A model generated the notes under the pieces. The model was not told the origin of the DNA. It did not search any database and saw nothing but the letters and a program-made list of their open reading frames with translations. Positions 25,407 to 35,725 of a DNA stretch of 64,000 nucleotides are shown piece by piece (within the stretch, counting starts at the first letter, position 1; each line of letters opens with the position of its first letter). The DNA comes from Intestinibaculum porci. GTDB lineage: Bacteria > Bacillota_I > Bacilli_A > Erysipelotrichales > Coprobacillaceae. The stretch covers positions 930,001 through 994,000 of the forward strand of contig NZ_AP019309.1 in NCBI RefSeq assembly GCF_003925875.1, written 5' to 3'. The position numbers and the translations under genes were made by a program.

Positions 25407-27720
25407 GGCAGGACAAGGCAATGTCAGTCATGAACAGACATCAAAAACGATTGGTGAAATCGTGCGAGAAAATGTCTTTACCTACTTTAACTTTATCTTC
25501 TTCGTGTTAGCGATTTTAATTATTTTAGCACGGGCCTGGAACTCCTTGAGTTTCCTGGTGGTCATCATTATCAATACGCTCATTGGCATTGCCCAGGAAG
25601 TGTATGCAAAAAAAGTGTTGGATAACCTAAATATTTTAAATGCCCCCACCGCGATGGTCTATCGTGATGGCAGTTTAAAACAGCTAGCTGTTTCAGAGCT
25701 GGTATTAGGGGATGTCATCGCTCTTAAAGGCGGCGATCAGATTCCTGCAGATGCGCGAGTTATTAATGGCAGTGTCAACGTCAATGAAGCCCTTTTAACT
25801 GGGGAAGCTGATGAAATTGAGAAAACTGTCGATAGTGCATTGATGTCGGGCTCATTTATTGTCAACGGGGAATGCGAAGCGGAATTAACCCATGTTGGCG
25901 ATGATTCCTATATTTCGCAGTTAACCGCGAAAGCGAAAAAAGTGAATAATAAAGAATCGGATATGGTCAAAGCCATTGATCGGATTGTCAAATTTGCTGG
26001 GGTCGCCATTATTCCAATTGGTCTCATGTTATTTGGTCAAAGTTATCTCTTTGCCCACAAGCCGTTTTCCGAAAGTGTCGTATCTAGTGTCGCAGCGGTC
26101 ATTGGGATGATTCCAGAAGGCCTTTATTTATTAGTATCTGTGCGTTTGGCTTTATCAGCGGTGATGTTAGCACGTCAGCAGGTGATGTTACACAATATGA
26201 AGTCGATTGAAGCGTTAGCCCGCGTGGATACATTATGCGTCGATAAGACCGGCACGATTACTGATCATTCCATGTTGGTGGCAGATTTTATGAAAGCTAC
26301 GGATATGAATGCATCGCTGGAAAGCGAAAACAGAGACATTCTTCAGTCTTATGTGAAAACACTGCCGGATGATAATGCGACAATGCAGGCCATTCGCAGC
26401 TATATTGGGGAAAGTGATACGTATACATCACAGGACTATATGTCCTTTTCTTCCAAATATAAATACAGTGCGGTGACCTTTGGGCATGTCACTTATATGA
26501 TGGGGGCGCCGGAAATTGTCTTAGCGATGAATTATGAAACGTATCGTGAACAAATTGAAAGCTATGCCTCTAAAGGCTTGCGTGTGCTCGTCTTTGCATC
26601 TAAGGAAGGCGGTTTGCCAGCGGGGTCTTTAAGCAATGAATATGTGGAACCGATCTTCTATATTATGTTATCGAATCCCTTACGTAAAAATGCGAAAGAA
26701 ACCTTTAGCTACTTTGAGAAACAAGGCGTCGATGTGAAAGTAATTTCCGGGGATAATCCTGTGACCGTTTCAGAAGTGGCGAAACAAGCCGGTATTTTGC
26801 ATGCTGAAAATCATATCAATGCCCAAACCTTAGGTGATGAAAAAGCAATTGCGGAAGCGGTACAGAAGTATACGGTCTTTGGCCGTGTCACGCCAGAACA
26901 AAAACAAATGATTGTTCGCGCTTTGAAAAAGCAGGGGCATACTGTGGCGATGACAGGCGATGGGGTCAATGATATTTTAGCGATGAAAGATGCCGACTGT
27001 TCCATCGGTATGGCCGCCGGCTCGGATGCGGCGGTTCAGGCAGCTCAGTTAGTTTTACTTGATTCGGACTTTTCCCACATGCCGGCGATTGTCTCGCAGG
27101 GACGTAATGTCGTGAACAATATTGAACGTTCGGCAACGTTATTCTTAGTGAAGAATATCTTTTCACTTATTTTGGCAATCTTTACGATTGTCAATTTCCT
27201 GACCTATCCATTATCACCAGCGCAGATCTCGCTGATCAGCTTCTTTACCATTGGCTGCCCGGCTTTTCTCTTAGCGTTAGAGCCAAGCGAAGAGCGCATT
27301 ACTGGTCATTTTATTCGCCGCGTCTTATTTAAGTCGCTGCCGGCGGCGATTACTGATTTTGCGATTGTCGGATCACTTGTTGTCTTTGGTGAAACCTTTG
27401 GTGTTGCCACCAAAGATATTTCCGTTGCATCAGCATTTCTGATGTCGATTGTTGGCTTTTTAATCTTAATCTCGATTTCTAAACCATTGAATCTTTTCAA
27501 GAGTTTAGTTATTGGCGGCAATATTATAGGTATCTTAGCAGCGGTTTACTTTGGTCATCGACTCTTTGATATCACCCGTGTCTCGCAAAAATGTATCATG
27601 CTCTTTGTCGTTTTTGCGATTGCCTCAGAACCGGTCTTACGCTATCTGACAATAGCCTTTGAGGCCGTGGCGAATGCCAAAGAGTGGTTAGTACGTAAGT
27701 TTACACGAAAAAAATCTTAG
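25366..27720 (+). CDS. P-type cation ATPase, Exp7/CtpE-like
   Basis: A 784-residue P-type ATPase with about ten membrane helices. Actuator-domain TGEAD (LLTGEADE), membrane motif IPEGLYLL in place of the PEGLP of SERCA-type pumps, phosphorylation site DKTGT, and hinge TGDGVNDILAMKDADCSI. This set matches the Exp7/CtpE group, reported for calcium uptake in mycobacteria and in Streptococcus; the ion here is inferred. The nucleotide-binding domain is short, as in that group. The gene is complete despite the IS next to it, because the 150-bp duplication kept promoter and start. Confidence 0.9.
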   Translation: MIGLTSEEAKKRQAAGQGNVSHEQTSKTIGEIVRENVFTYFNFIFFVLAILIILARAWNSLSFLVVIIINTLIGIAQEVYAKKVLDNLNILNAPTAMVYRDGSLKQLAVSELVLGDVIALKGGDQIPADARVINGSVNVNEALLTGEADEIEKTVDSALMSGSFIVNGECEAELTHVGDDSYISQLTAKAKKVNNKESDMVKAIDRIVKFAGVAIIPIGLMLFGQSYLFAHKPFSESVVSSVAAVIGMIPEGLYLLVSVRLALSAVMLARQQVMLHNMKSIEALARVDTLCVDKTGTITDHSMLVADFMKATDMNASLESENRDILQSYVKTLPDDNATMQAIRSYIGESDTYTSQDYMSFSSKYKYSAVTFGHVTYMMGAPEIVLAMNYETYREQIESYASKGLRVLVFASKEGGLPAGSLSNEYVEPIFYIMLSNPLRKNAKETFSYFEKQGVDVKVISGDNPVTVSEVAKQAGILHAENHINAQTLGDEKAIAEAVQKYTVFGRVTPEQKQMIVRALKKQGHTVAMTGDGVNDILAMKDADCSIGMAAGSDAAVQAAQLVLLDSDFSHMPAIVSQGRNVVNNIERSATLFLVKNIFSLILAIFTIVNFLTYPLSPAQISLISFFTIGCPAFLLALEPSEERITGHFIRRVLFKSLPAAITDFAIVGSLVVFGETFGVATKDISVASAFLMSIVGFLILISISKPLNLFKSLVIGGNIIGILAAVYFGHRLFDITRVSQKCIMLFVVFAIASEPVLRYLTIAFEAVANAKEWLVRKFTRKKS

Positions 27721-27737
27721 AAATTTCGCATTTCTTA

Positions 27738-27766
27738 TTGACGTTAGCCGTGATCTATTGTATCAT
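27738..27766 (+). promoter_or_regulatory. Promoter of the tRNA-Lys pair
   Basis: TTGACG, 17 bases, TATCAT, 23 bases before the first tRNA. Confidence 0.7.
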
Positions 27767-27789
27767 TATTCACGCAGTCGATAAGAAAT

Positions 27790-27865
27790 CTCTCCTTAGC
27801 TCAGTTGGCAGAGCATCTGACTCTTAATCAGAGGGTCCACGGTTCGAGCCCGTGAGGGGAGACCA
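27790..27865 (+). tRNA. tRNA-Lys (CTT), copy 1
   Basis: 76 bases: acceptor CTCTCCT/AGGGGAG, anticodon loop CTCTTAA (anticodon CTT), T-arm CACGGTTCGAGCCCGTG, encoded CCA. Confidence 0.95.
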
Positions 27866-27926
27866 TTTGATCTATGAAGCTGCACAATGTGCAGCTTTTA
27901 CTTTCAATTGCATATTTTACGTACAT

Positions 27927-28002
27927 CTCTCCTTAGCTCAGTTGGCAGAGCATCTGACTCTTAATCAGAGGGTCCACGGTTCGAGCCCGTGAGGGGAGAC
28001 CA
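27927..28002 (+). tRNA. tRNA-Lys (CTT), copy 2
   Basis: Identical to copy 1, repeated 137 bases downstream with a different spacer (61 bases). Followed by an imperfect hairpin and T-run (28010-28040). Confidence 0.95.
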
Positions 28003-28189
28003 TTTTTTACAAGCAGGAGAGGGATGACCTCTCTTTTTCTTTTATTAAAAGGATGTTTTTGGATTTTTTAACGTGCATACGTTGCAAAAATTGATTTAGT
28101 CTTTATAATAGTCTTGTGTGCCTGAATGTGAATTACAGTGGCATAATAAAGCGAGATTTGGTATAATTAGCCTCAAAGGGGATGAACAT

Positions 28190-30199
28190 ATGGTAAGGCA
28201 AAACGTCAGTGATTTAAAACTCGCCGTCATTGAATTAGATGGCTGCTTATTTCCTTTAAATCACTATCGCTATAACTTTTATAAAAATCTATGTAAGAAA
28301 CAGAATGTCTCGCTGGATCGCCAGACGTTCTATGAAGCCTTAGGTAATATGTATTCTATGTATGATGCATTACCTCTTGCTCATTCAATGGATTCAGCGT
28401 CGCTGAATGATAAAGTAGAAAAAGATCTATATAATTATTTGAAAATGAAAGATCAGAGTGCCAATGATGGGGCTTTGGAATTTCTTGAATATTTAAGACA
28501 AAAAGAGATTAAGATTGCAGTGGTGACAACCCATAAAACAAAAAATGCGATCGCTTATCTCGAAATGGGGAAACTTTATAATAAAGTTGATTATGTGATT
28601 GGGAATGATACAAAATTACAGCCATTCCCAGCAACCGATATTTTTGACTTATTAATGAAGAAATATCAGGTCACACCAGAACAGACCTTATTAGTGACAT
28701 CGTTAGTGTCATTGCTGGAAACTGGTAAAGAAGCCCATCTGAATATGATTTATATGGAAGACTTAGTGCCAGCAGGAGAAAAGGAACGTTCTCTTTCTTA
28801 TCAGACCTGCAAGTCTTTATATGAAGCATTAAACGATGTCATCTTTGGTCGTTATGAAGATTATAAGATGTATGAATCCATCTTAGGTCTTGATGAAGAT
28901 ATGTCACCAGAAGAATTACGTAATGTTCGTATTCATTTGGAAGATTTATACAAAGATGATGATTCGCTGTTAGATATCGTCAATAAGACATATGAATTCC
29001 GTTTATCGGAATTAAATGTGGATCCTGCTTCCTTAGAAGATGAAAAGCCGGTTATTCCTGATACCGTGCCAGAAGTGGCAGAAGTTGAGGAATCGGAAGA
29101 AGCGGAAGAGTTATCACTCTCGGAAATGCCAAATGCGTTCTCCGAAGAAACGGAAGCCGCATCGGAAAGCATCGCAGCGCCAGAAAGTGAGGCTACTTCT
29201 GAAAGTGAAGAAATCATTGCCGAGAGCAGTGAAACGGCTGAACCAGAAACAACTGAAGAAACACCGTCGCAGGAACCAGCTTATGAAGAAATTGAACCGG
29301 AACCATCAGAAGCGATTGTTTCACCACGTCATTCGATTGAAGATATCTTAGAAAACTTAGAATCAAGCTTATCATCACGCGAAGAATCTTTAGAAGAGGT
29401 TGACGAATCAGAAATTCCGGAAGTCGGAGAAGAGCCGGAAGAAGATGCTTCTGCTGCGGAAGTATCTGAAGAGGAAACTGACGAAGAAGACGTTTATGAA
29501 GACACCCCGGAAGAAGAACCTTACGAAGCTTATCCGGAAAGTGAAGCGGAAACTGCTGAAAGTATGAGTGAAGAAGCTTATACCTCAGAAAGTGAAAATA
29601 TCGAACCTGAAGAAGAGTCACAGGTTCAGGATTTTGGTGATACCATTATTTATAATGGCCCAATTGATAAGGAAAGCTATGAAGATACTGGGATCTTATC
29701 GTTAGATCCGCAAAAGACCATCGAACTCGATGATGTGTTATCAAAAGTAATGGCGCGTAATGAAGAAAACTTTGCGGACGAAACGCCCGCAACGGACTTC
29801 CTGATTCAGGATGAAAGCCGTCAGGAGGATACGAAATTACGGAAAACCGCCAATGTCATTATTAATATCCTTTATACCTTTGCTTTATCATTAGTCATTC
29901 TGATTATTGGCTTAGTCATTTATATTGCTCTGCAAAGTCAGTTTGATCGTGGCGTCTTACAGTTCATTGCGAATATGTATAGTGCTTATAGCGGTTTTGC
30001 AACGATTCTGGTCCGTGGCATTGTTAATGGCTTACATACGATCTTACCATTCTTGCCAAGCTATGCGGCTTATGTCTCATTATCAGAAGGAGCTTCTAGT
30101 CTGATTAATGTGTATATCTTAAATACCGTTATTATTGCGATCGTCGAATTACTGGTTTATTTCTTAAGACCAAAAGATGACGAAGATTATTACTATTAA
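28190..30199 (+). CDS. Pseudo-HAD protein with acidic stalk and membrane anchor
   Basis: A 669-residue three-part protein. Residues 1-260 follow the HAD fold (pyrimidine-nucleotidase-like cap), but motif I reads ELDGC, with Glu at the nucleophile position, and motif IV lacks its aspartates (LLVTSLVSLLE), so catalysis is unlikely. Residues about 280-530 are a low-complexity stretch of Glu/Ser/Pro/Ala. The C-terminal 130 residues hold three or four membrane helices and a DDEDYYY tail. The long N-terminal part would be cytoplasmic. I know no named family with this layout. The start follows AAGGGGATG, and a TGGTATAAT box lies 25 bases upstream. Confidence 0.8.
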   Translation: MVRQNVSDLKLAVIELDGCLFPLNHYRYNFYKNLCKKQNVSLDRQTFYEALGNMYSMYDALPLAHSMDSASLNDKVEKDLYNYLKMKDQSANDGALEFLEYLRQKEIKIAVVTTHKTKNAIAYLEMGKLYNKVDYVIGNDTKLQPFPATDIFDLLMKKYQVTPEQTLLVTSLVSLLETGKEAHLNMIYMEDLVPAGEKERSLSYQTCKSLYEALNDVIFGRYEDYKMYESILGLDEDMSPEELRNVRIHLEDLYKDDDSLLDIVNKTYEFRLSELNVDPASLEDEKPVIPDTVPEVAEVEESEEAEELSLSEMPNAFSEETEAASESIAAPESEATSESEEIIAESSETAEPETTEETPSQEPAYEEIEPEPSEAIVSPRHSIEDILENLESSLSSREESLEEVDESEIPEVGEEPEEDASAAEVSEEETDEEDVYEDTPEEEPYEAYPESEAETAESMSEEAYTSESENIEPEEESQVQDFGDTIIYNGPIDKESYEDTGILSLDPQKTIELDDVLSKVMARNEENFADETPATDFLIQDESRQEDTKLRKTANVIINILYTFALSLVILIIGLVIYIALQSQFDRGVLQFIANMYSAYSGFATILVRGIVNGLHTILPFLPSYAAYVSLSEGASSLINVYILNTVIIAIVELLVYFLRPKDDEDYYY

Positions 30200-30206
30200 A
30201 AGATGA

Positions 30207-30235
30207 AGGATACGTTTCAGGCGTATCCTTTTTTG
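30207..30235 (+). terminator. Terminator after the pseudo-HAD gene
   Basis: AAGGATACG/CGTATCCTT hairpin and a T-run. Confidence 0.85.
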
Positions 30236-30249
30236 TATAGGAGGACATT

Positions 30250-30804
30250 ATGTCAGTGCATTATCAGCCCATGCCCTTTACTTATAAAAGAGGGGCTTTC
30301 GTTATTTTAGGCAGTATTCTTTACGCTTTAAGTGTCAATATCTTTTTAACCCCATTAAAGCTTTATGCCGGCGGGATTGTCGGCTTAGCGCAGCTCATTA
30401 AAACGTTAGGATTTTCTCATGTTTCTTTTGATTTAGCTGGGATGATTAACTTAGCTTTGAATATTCCATTATTTATTCTCGCTTATAAAGCGATGAATAA
30501 GCGCATGTTTTTTTTAACAATATTATCGGTTGCTATTCAAACATTTGTTTTCTCCTTGGCGCCGATTCCTGCTCATCCTTTGCTTGATGATAAGTTAGCG
30601 AATATTTTAATCGCTGGTTTATTAGGCGGCGCTGGCTGCGGGATTGTATTGACCAATGGCGGCAGCGCTGGCGGTCTTGATTTACTAGGCGTCTATTTGA
30701 CAGAGCACTTTGAAAACTTCAGTGTCGGGATTATGAACCTAAGTTTTAATGCAGTGCTCTATACGATCTGCGCCATTCTTTTCAATTTAGGGACCGCGAT
30801 CTAT
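30250..30804 (+). pseudogene. yitT: YitT-family membrane protein, 5' part (split gene)
   Basis: 185 codons of a YitT/DUF161 membrane protein: several hydrophobic helices and the glycine-rich LLGGAGCGIVLTNGGSAGGLD motif region. The frame continues, after removal of the IS605-type element, into SIIFVATFALAIDRMHY at 37619. The rejoined protein would be 289 residues with a C-terminal DUF2179 domain. In its present state the first part ends at a stop just inside the IS end (30805-30807). YitT proteins have unknown transport-like roles. Confidence 0.9.
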
Positions 30805-30820
30805 TAAAAAAGGCAGAGTA

Positions 30821-30849
30821 CCACGTCCATATCTCTGATATGGGCGTGG
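30821..30849. repeat. Left-end hairpin of the IS605-type element
   Basis: CCACGTCCATAT pairs with ATATGGGCGTGG (one wobble) around a five-base loop; likely TnpA recognition site. Confidence 0.7.
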
Positions 30850-30862
30850 ATGAATGCCCGCT

Positions 30863-31312
30863 CTACTGGTTGTGGATGTATGCCTGCACGGTTTCCAGAC
30901 TGTTCTCGCTGACCGTTGTGATGAAATAGCTGTCACTCCAGAATAGAGGCTTCCAGTAATATTTCTTCAGTTCCGTTTCACCGAACTGCTTTCTCGCAAA
31001 TCGGCTTGTTTTCGTCTTTACAACATTGACAAGCTCACCTGGTGTCGTATATGGGTCCGCCTCAAAAAGCACGTGAACATGGTCCTCCTCACCGTTCATT
31101 TCCAGGATGTTTAGTCCTCTCTCACTGAACACGTCTCTGATTATCTGGTATACAAGATCACGGACTTCTCCTCTGAGAACAGGTTTCCTGTATTTTGTGA
31201 CAAGCACCATGTGATACTGCAGCAGAAAACAGCTGTGTCTGTTTGTATAGTATGACTGATCTTTTTTTCTTCGGTACACTGCATCATTCTCTCCTTTCAT
31301 GTATACATCCAT
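30863..31312 (-). CDS. tnpA: IS200/IS605-type Y1 (HUH) transposase TnpA
   Basis: Up to 149 residues: HUH motif in DHVHVLF, catalytic Tyr in VQAYIHNQ near the C-terminus, RXXR-type N-terminal strand HMVLVTKYRKPVL. It cuts and rejoins single-stranded DNA at end hairpins. The -10 box TATAAT covers the first ATG (31312), so translation more likely starts at the ATG or GTG a few codons in (GTG at 31279, 11 bases after AAAGGAG). The gene is whole, but an IS has separated it from all but its immediate promoter sequence. Confidence 0.88.
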   Translation of the reverse strand: MDVYMKGENDAVYRRKKDQSYYTNRHSCFLLQYHMVLVTKYRKPVLRGEVRDLVYQIIRDVFSERGLNILEMNGEEDHVHVLFEADPYTTPGELVNVVKTKTSRFARKQFGETELKKYYWKPLFWSDSYFITTVSENSLETVQAYIHNQ

Positions 31313-31319
31313 TATAATA
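31055..31319. repeat. 265-bp target duplication, left copy
   Basis: Identical to 33429-33693; flanks the IS at 31320-33428. It is part of tnpA plus its promoter. Confidence 0.93.
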
Positions 31320-33428
31320 TCCCGTTTTCGACAGTTGTAAAGGTCAAAAAGCCAGAAAGTGTTCTAAATATCAGCACTTTCTGGCTTTTAATATCATGAT
31401 TTCAGCGTAGTATAACTTGGCCGTCTTTTAATTTTTCTCAAAATTTTTGTAAAGTCACTTTTCATGAGGTATTGGCTGTCAAACTGATAGCCTGCATACT
31501 TTTCAAGTGCCTCCAAAGCTTTGCTGTTGGAGTAGATTGCCCGGTAGTAGATATCTTCCTCGTTGACTACTATCATATTTTTCATAGTATTAATGAGCTG
31601 ATCGGTTGTAAGATGCGTCCCCTGATCGTCCAGTTTGCGCTGAAGGAGACGCGTGATCAGCAGAGCAGTATAACAGATAAGAAAATGAGCCTCTATTCTT
31701 GGTGTATTCCGGTGATATACTGGTCTTGCATCAAAGTTAGTCTTCATTATACGGAAGCAGTCCTCAATCTGATATCTATTATGTGCAATTTCAAGTATGT
31801 CTTTAACCGGATCATCCAAGTTTGTAGCGATGGCATAGAAGCCGTCAAACTTTTCCTCTTCTTTTATTTTCTCTGTATCAAGAATGTATTCGCTTTTTGA
31901 TTTGCTGGTATTTTTCAGAAATCTTCTTACATCATTAGGCCCTTTCTTGATTGCCTCTGGATCACAGTTTTTAAGCATGTTTTTCGCTCTTTCAATCTGT
32001 CTGTTTCTGACCTTTCTCTGATATTCCATCATTTTTCTGGAAAATGTAACGATGATTGACTGCCTGAGTGTCGTGTAAACTTTTCTTCTGGCGGTTTTTC
32101 CATTTTTTGTTGTTATTTCACGGTATTCACCATTCCACATTTTTTCATTGTCTGCATTAAAGACCTTATAAGCCTTGTCGTTGTACAGGCTTATATTGTC
32201 AGGGTTTTCCTTATCAAATTCCATAAGCTCTTTCAGCGTGATTTCTCTGTCAGTTGAAAGGAGCCGATAGTCGAAGTCATTAAAGACGGCCTCCTGGAAT
32301 CTTTTGGAAAGATTCTTAATGGACTGGGTGACAACGAAAGCACGTCCACCCATGGAGTTAAATTTGCGAATATTATATGATCCGAGACCTGCATCAGCAC
32401 AGTAAATAAACTTGCTCTTTGGAATGAATTTAACTATTTCCTTTTCCAGGGGGATGGCTGTTGTCTGCTCGCTCTCATTTCCTCTGTGAATACACAAAGA
32501 GATGGGGATGCCTCTTGAATCCATGATCAGTCCCATTTCCACAATCGGGTTAGGTCTATGCTCTTTACTGACACCAAACTGTCTGAGCCCCCTAATTAAT
32601 TCACCTGTTACTTCATCTACTTCAATATCAGGATGCTCATTTTCAAAGAAATAATTAGTGCAGTCATACTACATGACAGATGTATCTCTAGGAATGATTT
32701 TATTGGATTCCTTATAGAGATGGCCAATATATTCTTCTTTGTTTTCTACTAGAATATCCATGAATCTGAGCACCTGCTGATGCGTGAATTGAGGCTTCTC
32801 ATAAAAGAACTTAAGACAATCACATGTTCCTTTTTTGCTCTTAGGATCAAGTATTCTTGCAAATGTCAGGAACCTGTTGATGAGATTGCAGTCAAAAAGA
32901 TTCTTTTTATTTGCGGTGACCTTTTCAAAGAATTTCTGTAGGTTGAGCTGATAATAGATGCCCTGAAGATAGAAGTAGCCAATGTTTGATCCGTAAATAA
33001 CAACAGAGGTATCCGCTTCTTGATTATTATCGGGATAGCTGACTTTTTTAGTGCGGTCAAGTGACATGTTAACTTTTAGAACTTTACTCTTTTCCTTGTC
33101 GTTGAGATTCCGTACGTACTGCTTTGCATATTCAAGGGGATCATCAGTTATTTTCAGAAGCTCAGAATGCTTGCCGATTGTGCACACAGACTTTGTGGTT
33201 GGTTTTCCGTCTTTTCGGTATGATTTTTGTACATAGTAGGTGGGATCTTTAGATTTCCTGTTATAGCTCAGCTTCATTTTGAAAAAACCTCCTGTTTATC
33301 GTCTCTTTTGTAATATTATAACACAAACAAGCCACGATAGCCACAATAAAATAAAAAATTCTTGACAAAAAAATATCCTATTAATCAGGATAATTTAAAA
33401 AAGAGGGTGAATTAAGTGTCGAAGACCC
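31320..33428 (-). mobile_element. IS1634-type insertion sequence (copy d, 2109 bp)
   Basis: Bounded by the 265-bp repeats; terminal inverted repeats share TTCGACA. Its transposase has a stop codon inside. Confidence 0.9.
31394..33277 (-). pseudogene. IS1634-type transposase with internal amber codon
   Basis: The frame runs without shift from the ATG at 33277 (AGGAGG upstream) to the stop at 31394, 627 codons, except for one TAG at 32669-32671. The TAG sits where relatives have Tyr in the SVVYYDCTN block holding the first catalytic Asp. Downstream, ADAGLGSYN and RYQIEDCFRIMK are intact. A single base change explains it, so this copy decayed recently or would need suppression to be active. It is closest to the transposase at 5076-6968. 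Confidence 0.88.
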
Positions 33429-33686
33429 GTCCGCCTCAAAAAGCACGTGAACATGGTCCTCCTCACCGTTCATTTCCAGGATGTTTAGTCCTCTCTCACT
33501 GAACACGTCTCTGATTATCTGGTATACAAGATCACGGACTTCTCCTCTGAGAACAGGTTTCCTGTATTTTGTGACAAGCACCATGTGATACTGCAGCAGA
33601 AAACAGCTGTGTCTGTTTGTATAGTATGACTGATCTTTTTTTCTTCGGTACACTGCATCATTCTCTCCTTTCATGTATACATCCAT
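33429..33686 (-). pseudogene. tnpA 5' fragment (second)
   Basis: The N-terminal 86 residues of TnpA, then foreign residues from the IS end. The catalytic Tyr is missing. Created by target duplication and not by an independent IS. Confidence 0.88.
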
Positions 33687-33693
33687 TATAATA
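33429..33693. repeat. 265-bp target duplication, right copy
   Basis: Truncated tnpA 5' part (tnpA residues up to the HVHVLF strand). Its last 181 bases (33513-33693) were duplicated again by the next IS. Confidence 0.93.
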
Positions 33694-35725
33694 CCTGGGT
33701 TTAGGATGATTTTTTAAAAAATGGTGCTAAACGAGAAAAAATGTTATTAAAAATAAAGATGCAAAATAGTATGAATATGATTATATCCATATATATTTGC
33801 ACCTTTTTATTTAACGGAATTTGTAATTTAAAATATTTTTAATGTCTTTATTCGTTAAGTAATAATTATCTATTGGTCTGCCTATCTTCTTTTTGAGTCT
33901 AAGCATTACGTCGGATTTCTTGGTGAGGTTGACCATATACTGTCCCTTCAGATCAACAGCGGTTGCGCTTCGCATATAGTCTATCAGCTCCTGATAGCCA
34001 AACTGGTCATCTAATTCCTCAATCTGCAGTAATCTCATAAGTAATACCGCAATGTAACAAATCAGGAAGTGTCCAATAATACTGTCTTCTCTTTGAAGAT
34101 ATACTGGTCTGGCGTCAAACGCTGACTTCATCATTCTAAATGATTCCTCAATTCTCCATAAATTATGGTAATTGTTATAGATTTCCTCATCAGTCATTTT
34201 TAGTTCTGAGGTCACAAGAAGATTGTAGCCCGCTAGACGCTTGGCTTTTTCTACCGCTTCCATATTAACACTGATTTTTATGTTGCCATCGGTGCCTTTT
34301 CCGTCCTTATCAACCGTTATAAAATCCATATATTTGCTTTTGCTGCCATATTCAGCTCTTTTCGCGGAGCTTAACGATGCATTTAAAGCTTTGTTGACTT
34401 CCTTATCAATTTCAGCGATTTGTTTTTTGGCTAATGAAGGATTATATGTGACAACTCGCTTCTCACATAGCATAACCTTTGTCTTCTTTCCATTATTATC
34501 AGTGATCATATAAGGGAATTCATCTATACATGATTTTGTCTTATAGAGAAGATTATCATTCTTGTCTTTCACTTCCACATAATCATTATCGAGAAGGACC
34601 CAGGTTTTCTCTTTTTCTGGAAGGGTCTTGACGCTTTTGGAAAAAAGATAGCCGTCACCGCAGAGTATCGCATCCATGATATTAGCAGTACAGTTTAATC
34701 CCTTGTCAGCCACTCTGATTGTTTTGCCTTTAATATTATTACGGTCCTTCAGACCCTGAATAACCTCTCTGTAAATCGGCTTTTCACTCATGTTGCCGGG
34801 ATAAATTTTCATGCCGATAGGGATCTGCTTATTATCCAGAAGAAGTCCCATCCCGACAATCGGATCAGTTCTCTTCTCTTTGGATGGTCCTTTTCTGCGA
34901 AGATCATCCTCTTTATCTATTTCAAAGAAAAAGTTAGTACAGTCAAAGTATGTATGATCGGTATTTCTGCCATAAATCAGCTGAATTTTATGGTTGTAAA
35001 TTTCAATGATGCGCTCGTATTCAATACCCAAAAAACGTAGGCCTTCATACATCTGATCTCTTGAAAACGATGTTTCATCAATTAAATAGGGGAGAACATC
35101 AAAAAATGTCTTATGTTTAGAGCATGGAGATATTACTCGCGCATAAACAAGCGAAGATAAAAGCTCAAAAACATTAAATTTAAAATTATACGGGAGCTGT
35201 AAAATGCATAAATCCCTGTCGAGACCAAGTCTATTATTAATGGATCTGATTGGGAAATAGCCATAATACTTAATAGGCAGAGTATCAGAAACCTTTTGGG
35301 ACTTTTTATCCCTTATTTCACTTTGGCGATCCGCATTCATCTTTTTAATTTCTTCTTTGTAGTAGCTGACAGGATCACTGATACCCTGTTTTTTCAGATC
35401 ATCAACATAGCCGATGGGCTTAAAAGATTTGTGAGAAGTCTGCTTCTTTTCAGGGTTATAGAAGCTGCTGTAGATCTGCAAATATGTCCCTTTCTTATTC
35501 TGTGTCTGCTTTAAAAAATAAGCCATAATTTCACCTCTTTTTACCTTGATTTTTGTTAATTTTATTATAACACCATAGCACCATGAATAGAACACTTTAG
35601 AAAAAAGTTTGTCAAATTTATTCAGAAAATAAAAAAATCGGCTTGTAAAGCCAACATTTAGTGAAAAAAACTTTTTGGAAAGTGAAAATCAACCTAAAAA
35701 ACATGGTGCTATATCCTAAACACGG
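33694..35725 (-). mobile_element. IS1634-type insertion sequence (copy e, 2032 bp)
   Basis: Bounded by 181-bp direct repeats (33513-33693 and 35726-35906). Terminal inverted repeats share GTTTAGGAT. A different subgroup from the other copies. Confidence 0.92.
33811..35526 (-). CDS. IS1634-type DDE transposase (copy e)
   Basis: A 571-residue transposase: N-terminal MAYFLKQTQNKKGTYLQIYS, first Asp in TYFDCTNFFFE, second in RVADKGLNC, Glu in LWRIEESFRMMK. Start at 35526 follows AGAGGTG. The frame is intact. Sequence similarity to the other transposases here is limited to the catalytic blocks, so it represents a separate lineage of the family. Confidence 0.9.
   Translation of the reverse strand: MAYFLKQTQNKKGTYLQIYSSFYNPEKKQTSHKSFKPIGYVDDLKKQGISDPVSYYKEEIKKMNADRQSEIRDKKSQKVSDTLPIKYYGYFPIRSINNRLGLDRDLCILQLPYNFKFNVFELLSSLVYARVISPCSKHKTFFDVLPYLIDETSFSRDQMYEGLRFLGIEYERIIEIYNHKIQLIYGRNTDHTYFDCTNFFFEIDKEDDLRRKGPSKEKRTDPIVGMGLLLDNKQIPIGMKIYPGNMSEKPIYREVIQGLKDRNNIKGKTIRVADKGLNCTANIMDAILCGDGYLFSKSVKTLPEKEKTWVLLDNDYVEVKDKNDNLLYKTKSCIDEFPYMITDNNGKKTKVMLCEKRVVTYNPSLAKKQIAEIDKEVNKALNASLSSAKRAEYGSKSKYMDFITVDKDGKGTDGNIKISVNMEAVEKAKRLAGYNLLVTSELKMTDEEIYNNYHNLWRIEESFRMMKSAFDARPVYLQREDSIIGHFLICYIAVLLMRLLQIEELDDQFGYQELIDYMRSATAVDLKGQYMVNLTKKSDVMLRLKKKIGRPIDNYYLTNKDIKNILNYKFR

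Noticed and set aside
27790-28002. tRNA pair as a repeat array or CRISPR-like feature
   Set aside because: The repeats are two full cloverleaf tRNA-Lys genes. No CRISPR array was seen anywhere in the window.
29040-29621. Arg/Lys-rich and Leu-rich frames inside the acidic stalk gene
   Set aside because: They mirror the repetitive Glu/Ser codons of the pseudo-HAD gene in other frames.
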